NCBI GenBank assembly: GCA_037131165.1 | Contig: JBAXRO010000042.1 | Location: 1-16,627 of the forward strand | Length of the DNA: 16,627 nucleotides | Direction: 5' to 3' | DNA from: WLNJ01 sp037131165 | GTDB taxonomy: Bacteria > Actinomycetota > Thermoleophilia > Solirubrobacterales > Solirubrobacteraceae | Shown here: piece by piece, positions 13,649 to 16,627 of the stretch | How the letters are laid out: the number at the start of each line of letters is the position of its first letter | How positions within the stretch are numbered: the first letter of the stretch is position 1 | Notes under the pieces: model-generated | Seen by the model: only the letters and a program-made list of their open reading frames with translations | Told to the model about the DNA's origin: nothing | The model's database searches: none | Translations under genes and position numbers: made by a program

Positions 13649-14035
13649 ATGCCAGCCAAGAAAGACCATGTGGATTCGGTCGTGAACGACATCGAGCAGC
13701 GTCTCGATGAACTGCAGCCGGCAGTCGAGGAATGGGAGAAGTTGATGGGCGCCCTGCGCCTCCTTCGCGGCGAGAGCGCCAAGAGCGGTCCCGGCGGATC
13801 GCGCCGCCCGACCGGGAGGAAGCCGGGCCGTCCCCGTGGCAGCGGTCATCGTGGTGGCGAGGCACTCGCCGCCCTGCGTGAGCGTCCGGGCATGACGGTC
13901 GCCGAGATCGCAGCCGAGATCGGCACCCACCGCAATTACCTGTTCCGCGTCCTGCCGACCCTTGCCGAGCAGGGTCTCGTCGTCAAGAACGGCCCACGCT
14001 GGTACCCGGTCGGAACAGAGCCGAAGAAGAAGTAG
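13649..14035 (+). CDS. Small winged-helix DNA-binding protein with an AT-hook-like linker
   Basis: 128 residues from the ATG at 13649, which has GAGGA nine bases upstream; an in-frame ATG at 13610 would add 13 residues. A charged helix (about 6-42, probably coiled coil) leads to a basic linker with the AT-hook core GRKPGRPRGSG (56-66). A winged helix-turn-helix follows: MTVAEIAAEIGTHRNYLFRVLPTLAEQGLVVKNGPRWYPV (82-121, recognition helix about 93-107). The wing and final Lys tail suit DNA binding without a ligand domain. This build looks like a nucleoid-associated or global regulatory protein and seems a common type in Solirubrobacterales-like genomes. It converges with the aldo/keto reductase gene, with 18 bases between them. 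Confidence 0.85.
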   Translation: MPAKKDHVDSVVNDIEQRLDELQPAVEEWEKLMGALRLLRGESAKSGPGGSRRPTGRKPGRPRGSGHRGGEALAALRERPGMTVAEIAAEIGTHRNYLFRVLPTLAEQGLVVKNGPRWYPVGTEPKKK

Positions 14036-14037
14036 CG

Positions 14038-14051
14038 GGCCGGCTCCGGCC
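14038..14051. terminator. Compact GC hairpin between two convergent genes
   Basis: GGCCG, GCTC, CGGCC: five perfect pairs inside the 18-base gap separating the winged-helix stop from the aldo/keto reductase stop. It is the only structure available there to end both transcripts. No T-tract. Confidence 0.35.
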
Positions 14052-14053
14052 GG

Positions 14054-15193
14054 TCAGCCTGCGCGCAGGGCCAAATCGGCTGGGGCGATGTTCCAGCGTC
14101 GCCCTGTCTCGATCAGATCCTCGTTCAGCCGCCAACGGTCGGGCAGATCGTCCTCGGAGTGGTCCGGGGATCCGCCCTTGAGGCTCATGCAGTTGGTGTT
14201 GTCGCCGATGCCCCGGAGTCTCGAGACCAACTCGCCGGTCATCAGCGAACCGGCGTCCGCCGGAAGGGCAGCCAGGTCGGCTCTCTGCTCCTCGATCGGG
14301 CGGCAACCCTCGACCCCCTCCTCGATCAGCGTCGGCACCACGCACTCGACGGCCGGATTCCCCAAGTCCCAGGCACAAGCCAGCTGAAGCGGGGTCAGGC
14401 CGAGGTCGTCGGCGATCGGGCGCATCCGCTCGATCTTCGCCAGCCCGGCCTCCACCCAGCCCTTCGGGCGGTAGTTGCGGTGGTCGTGCCGGGGGAATGG
14501 GTGGCCTTCGCGAATGTCGCCGTGGAAGAGTCCGCCGTAGTCGACGACCCGGGCGATCACTTTGACGTCATTGGCCTCGCAGGCTGGCAGGGCGAGGCTC
14601 CCGGGCCAGGGCTCGAGCGGGTTGAGGATCAGCATCGCCCAGTCGATCGTCTCCCCGTGTCTTTCGAGGCAGGAGATCAGGTCGAGTGTGAACCCGTTGG
14701 CCGGACCCGGTGCGACCCCGAGCGAGTCGGCCAGTCCCTCGTCGCGGATCGATGCCAACGCATCCCAGACTGCATCGGAGCCGAACCCGATCCTGTCGGG
14801 GTTGTGCAGGAGCAGCACGTCGAAGCGATCGACTCCGCATCGCTCGAGGCTCGCTTCGACGGCTCCCCGCAAGTAGTCGAGGTACTCGCCCGGCCCTCTC
14901 AGAGCCGGGTCGGTGAAGCGGGGGAATCCCTTTGCCCCCTGGCGTTCACCGTTGACGAAGTCATGGCCGACGGCCCCGACGAGGTTGAACGAGTCGCGGG
15001 GGAGGCCCTTGATGGCAGCACCGACTGCGATGTCGGCATCACCGGTTCCATAGACGTCGGCCGTCAGCACGGTCGGGATCGCCGCGTCGGGCCGCAGCAG
15101 CGCCTCGAACCGATCGTCGTCGATCGGTTCGCCGAAGTGCATGAACCGCCCGCCGCTCCAAGAACCGACCGCTGTCTGGCTGAGTTCGCTCAT
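14054..15193 (-). CDS. Aldo/keto reductase-family protein lacking canonical Asp and Lys
   Basis: 379 residues from the ATG at 15193 (MSELSQTAVG), seven bases after the upstream yqgE stop. It has the aldo/keto reductase barrel pattern: LTADVYGTGDADIAVG, DRFDVLLLHNPDR, a middle ILNPLEPW, and LTPLQLACAWDLGNPAVECVVPTL near the NADPH-binding end. Tyr48 and His130 of the catalytic tetrad are kept. The Asp five residues before the Tyr is Leu43, and the Lys of the usual TKxG strand appears as Ala74 (LVGAVGH). I recall close relatives in other actinobacteria sharing this pattern, so it is probably a conserved subgroup and not a decayed gene. Substrate unknown. It is last in the run S8 protease-USP-YqgE-AKR. 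Confidence 0.85.
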   Translation of the reverse strand: MSELSQTAVGSWSGGRFMHFGEPIDDDRFEALLRPDAAIPTVLTADVYGTGDADIAVGAAIKGLPRDSFNLVGAVGHDFVNGERQGAKGFPRFTDPALRGPGEYLDYLRGAVEASLERCGVDRFDVLLLHNPDRIGFGSDAVWDALASIRDEGLADSLGVAPGPANGFTLDLISCLERHGETIDWAMLILNPLEPWPGSLALPACEANDVKVIARVVDYGGLFHGDIREGHPFPRHDHRNYRPKGWVEAGLAKIERMRPIADDLGLTPLQLACAWDLGNPAVECVVPTLIEEGVEGCRPIEEQRADLAALPADAGSLMTGELVSRLRGIGDNTNCMSLKGGSPDHSEDDLPDRWRLNEDLIETGRRWNIAPADLALRAG

Positions 15194-15200
15194 CGATCGC

Positions 15201-15746
15201 CTAGTTGACGCTCGGATCCTCCGGCATCCGAGCGAGCAGTTCGTAGGTTCCACCGAGTTGGTTGAGCACTTCCGACCAGAGTGCTTCCGGCTCATCGGCG
15301 AACACCAAGTCAGCCGAGGCCGGGGCGACGATCCAGTCCTCGCGCTCGACTTCCGCGTCGAGCTGGCCCCGCGACCAACCGGCGTGCCCCGCGAATGCCC
15401 TCAACCGCCTGGTCCGCAGCTCGACGTCCGCTTGCGGTGTGTCCGCTCCGAGCACCCCGACTGAGTCGAAGGCGAGGATCGCTGCGTCCTCTGGACTGTT
15501 GAACTCGGCCACCACGACGACGGCTTCGGGCATCACCGGTCCGCCGAAGTGGAGCTCGCCGTCACCGCCGATCATCTCGGCGACCGGAGGCGCGGCGTCG
15601 ATCACGGAGTTACCGGTCGGCCGGTTGATCACCACTCCGAGTGCCCCCTCGCGGTCATGGTGCCCGATCAGGACCACCGACCGGTGAAAGTTCGGATCCT
15701 CGATCGCCGGACTCGCGACGAGCAGCTTTCCTTGGAGCGATTCCAT
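15201..15746 (-). CDS. YqgE/AlgH family protein (UPF0301)
   Basis: 181 residues, the normal size. It begins GKLLVASPAIEDPNFHRSVV and continues with LIGHHDREGALGVVINRP, both diagnostic for the family. Later parts are LHFGGPVMPEAVVVV and the FAGHAGWSRGQLDAEV segment, followed by a helix ending in LLARMPEDPSVN. The fold is known from structures, but the molecular role is not; the name AlgH comes from effects on alginate regulation in Pseudomonas. It is cytoplasmic. Seven bases separate it from the aldo/keto reductase gene and 45 from the universal stress gene, so these genes probably share transcripts. Confidence 0.94.
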   Translation of the reverse strand: MESLQGKLLVASPAIEDPNFHRSVVLIGHHDREGALGVVINRPTGNSVIDAAPPVAEMIGGDGELHFGGPVMPEAVVVVAEFNSPEDAAILAFDSVGVLGADTPQADVELRTRRLRAFAGHAGWSRGQLDAEVEREDWIVAPASADLVFADEPEALWSEVLNQLGGTYELLARMPEDPSVN

Positions 15747-15791
15747 TGCCTAATCGTCGCAGTTGACCGCCCGTTGCGGCGCGCCAACCGA

Positions 15792-16283
15792 TCAGGAGTC
15801 TGATGGCCGAATCACGACCAAGGGGCGATTCGTCTTGTGCAGCACTGCCTCGGTGGTCGAACCCAACAGCACTGAAGCGATCGCCGAGTGGCGCCTCGAG
15901 CCGATCACGATCGCCGCTGCGTCGCGCTCTTCGGCCACGCGAAGGATCGTCGTCGCGACCGAGGTCTCGTCTCGGGCCACGACTCCCTCCGCCTTCAGCC
16001 CGTGCTTGTTGGCCAGTTCGGCTCCCTCCGATGCGATCCGTTCGGCGTGCTGCTCTTCGCTCTTGTCGAGGTCCTGGACCTGTTCGATGTCCGGCGGCGG
16101 CACCGGAGCGCCGAGTCCACCGGGGATCGGCGCCACGGCGGCGGTGAGAAGGCCTGGCTCCCAGACCGTCAGGATCACGGCCTCACGACCCGATCCCAGC
16201 AGGTCAGCGGCTCGCTCGATTGCCTCTTTGGCGGCTTGCGAGCCGTCGAAGGCGATGATTACGGGTCCTTGCTGTCCAGTCAC
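15792..16283 (-). CDS. Universal stress protein (UspA family)
   Basis: 163 residues from the GTG at 16283 (VTGQQGPVIIAFDGS). The open frame further upstream overlaps the protease gene and lacks Usp sequence. Strand 1 PVIIAFDGSQAAKEAIERA carries the nucleotide-contacting Asp. The C-terminal ATP-loop region reads VIGSRRHSAIASVLLGSTTEAVLHK, followed by RPLVVIRP. The usual G-x2-G-x9-G(S/T) has Arg-His in place of the second Gly, so ATP binding is likely but altered. A Pro-rich insert (PIPGGLGAPVPPPD) precedes helix 2. A TACGCT box six bases before the GTG suggests its own leaderless promoter. It lies 46 bases after the S8 protease stop. Confidence 0.92.
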   Translation of the reverse strand: MTGQQGPVIIAFDGSQAAKEAIERAADLLGSGREAVILTVWEPGLLTAAVAPIPGGLGAPVPPPDIEQVQDLDKSEEQHAERIASEGAELANKHGLKAEGVVARDETSVATTILRVAEERDAAAIVIGSRRHSAIASVLLGSTTEAVLHKTNRPLVVIRPSDS

Positions 16284-16289
16284 TCGCTC

Positions 16290-16295
16290 AGCGTA
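16290..16295 (-). promoter_or_regulatory. Candidate -10 box of a leaderless promoter for the universal stress gene
   Basis: TACGCT on the minus strand fits TANNNT, with exactly six bases (GAGCGA) between it and the GTG. This is the same geometry as at the MFS gene. A weak GAG could alternatively act as ribosome site. Confidence 0.35.
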
Positions 16296-16329
16296 CCCGG
16301 ACGGGGAGGGGAGTGGCAGCGGCACGCGG

Positions 16330-16627
16330 TCAGAGTGGCATCGAGGCGAGGTCGAGCAGGCCGTAGCCGAACTGGTTGTCCCTGCCACGGGCGCCGACGT
16401 CGCGGACCGATCGTCGAAGGGCAGCCCGAACGGCTGACGGGTCGCGGCCACCGATTCCTGCCCACAGCAAAGCCGCGGCCCCGGCGACCTCGGGTGTCGC
16501 CATCGAGGTCCCGCTCAGTGTTCTGTACCTGTTGCCCGGCCAGGTCGAGAGGATGTCGACCCCGGGGGCGGCGATCTCGACATCACGGTTGGTGTTCGAG
16601 AACCCCGCCCTGCGACCGGAGGGGTCC
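16330..16627 (-). CDS. Subtilisin-like S8 serine protease, C-terminal part only
   Basis: 98 residues up to the TGA at 16330, with the 5' end outside the window. It contains FSNTNRDVEIAAPGVDILST and then SGTSMATPEVAGAAALL, which includes the catalytic serine (GTSMATP), followed by a helix DPSAVRAALRRSV and FGYGLLDL. These are the last elements of the peptidase S8 catalytic domain. No C-terminal extension, sorting signal or membrane helix follows it. Most such enzymes in this lineage are secreted; the signal peptide, Asp and His cannot be seen here. It is the most upstream gene of the minus-strand run ending with the aldo/keto reductase gene. Confidence 0.93.
   Translation of the reverse strand, partial: DPSGRRAGFSNTNRDVEIAAPGVDILSTWPGNRYRTLSGTSMATPEVAGAAALLWAGIGGRDPSAVRAALRRSVRDVGARGRDNQFGYGLLDLASMPL

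Overview
The window is a high-GC, gene-dense bacterial chromosome segment. It most resembles an actinobacterium, possibly of the Thermoleophilia/Solirubrobacterales type. Reasons: strong GC preference at third codon positions, many GTG/TTG starts, several starts that look leaderless with a TANNNT box a few bases upstream, and protein families at home in that phylum (DHA2 drug exporter, basic-linker winged-helix protein, AAA protein resembling the DUF5925 group). No database search was possible, so the taxonomic call is an inference. I see no rRNA, tRNA, CRISPR array, insertion sequence or phage module. About twenty protein genes fill nearly all of the window.

Layout, left to right. (1) 1-1521: a DHA2 multidrug-type MFS exporter (minus, cut by the left edge) diverges from a small CxxC/H zinc-binding-type protein (plus). 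(2) 1641-4662, minus: an AAA+ ATPase, a RecB/Cas4-like PD-(D/E)XK nuclease with a four-cysteine Fe-S signature, and a slipin/band-7 membrane protein, in that order of transcription. (3) 4929-6589, plus: a secreted Amidase_2 peptidoglycan amidase, then a haloalkane dehalogenase whose leader holds a perfect 16-bp palindrome. (4) 6691-8516, minus: amt-glnK, an ammonium transporter overlapping its PII partner by ATGA. (5) 8605-9382: two small convergent membrane proteins. (6) 9511-10674, plus: a lipoprotein and a membrane-anchored extracytoplasmic FKBP prolyl isomerase, probably one operon. (7) 10716-13236, minus: a small basic protein, a DsbA-fold protein with a single active-site cysteine, and RmuC. 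(8) 13649-14035, plus: a small winged-helix DNA-binding protein behind a roughly 410-base non-coding stretch with inverted repeats. (9) 14054-16627, minus: subtilisin-like protease (cut by the right edge), universal stress protein, YqgE/AlgH, and an unusual aldo/keto reductase-family protein.

Functional themes are nitrogen acquisition (Amt plus GlnK), envelope work (amidase, lipoprotein plus FKBP, S8 protease, slipin), DNA maintenance (Fe-S nuclease, AAA+ ATPase, RmuC, winged helix) and detoxification (dehalogenase, exporter). The strongest oddities are in the ammonium module. The first of the two conserved pore histidines of Amt is an aspartate, and the GlnK T-loop has lost the tyrosine that is normally uridylylated or adenylylated, so this pair probably works and is controlled differently from the E. 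coli paradigm. Other points are an aldo/keto reductase missing the usual catalytic Asp and Lys, a possible operator in front of the dehalogenase, several perfect GC hairpins between genes (one with a C(UUCG)G loop, one spanning a stop codon), and repeated GCGATCGC octamers. I did not find a clear-cut new multi-gene system.
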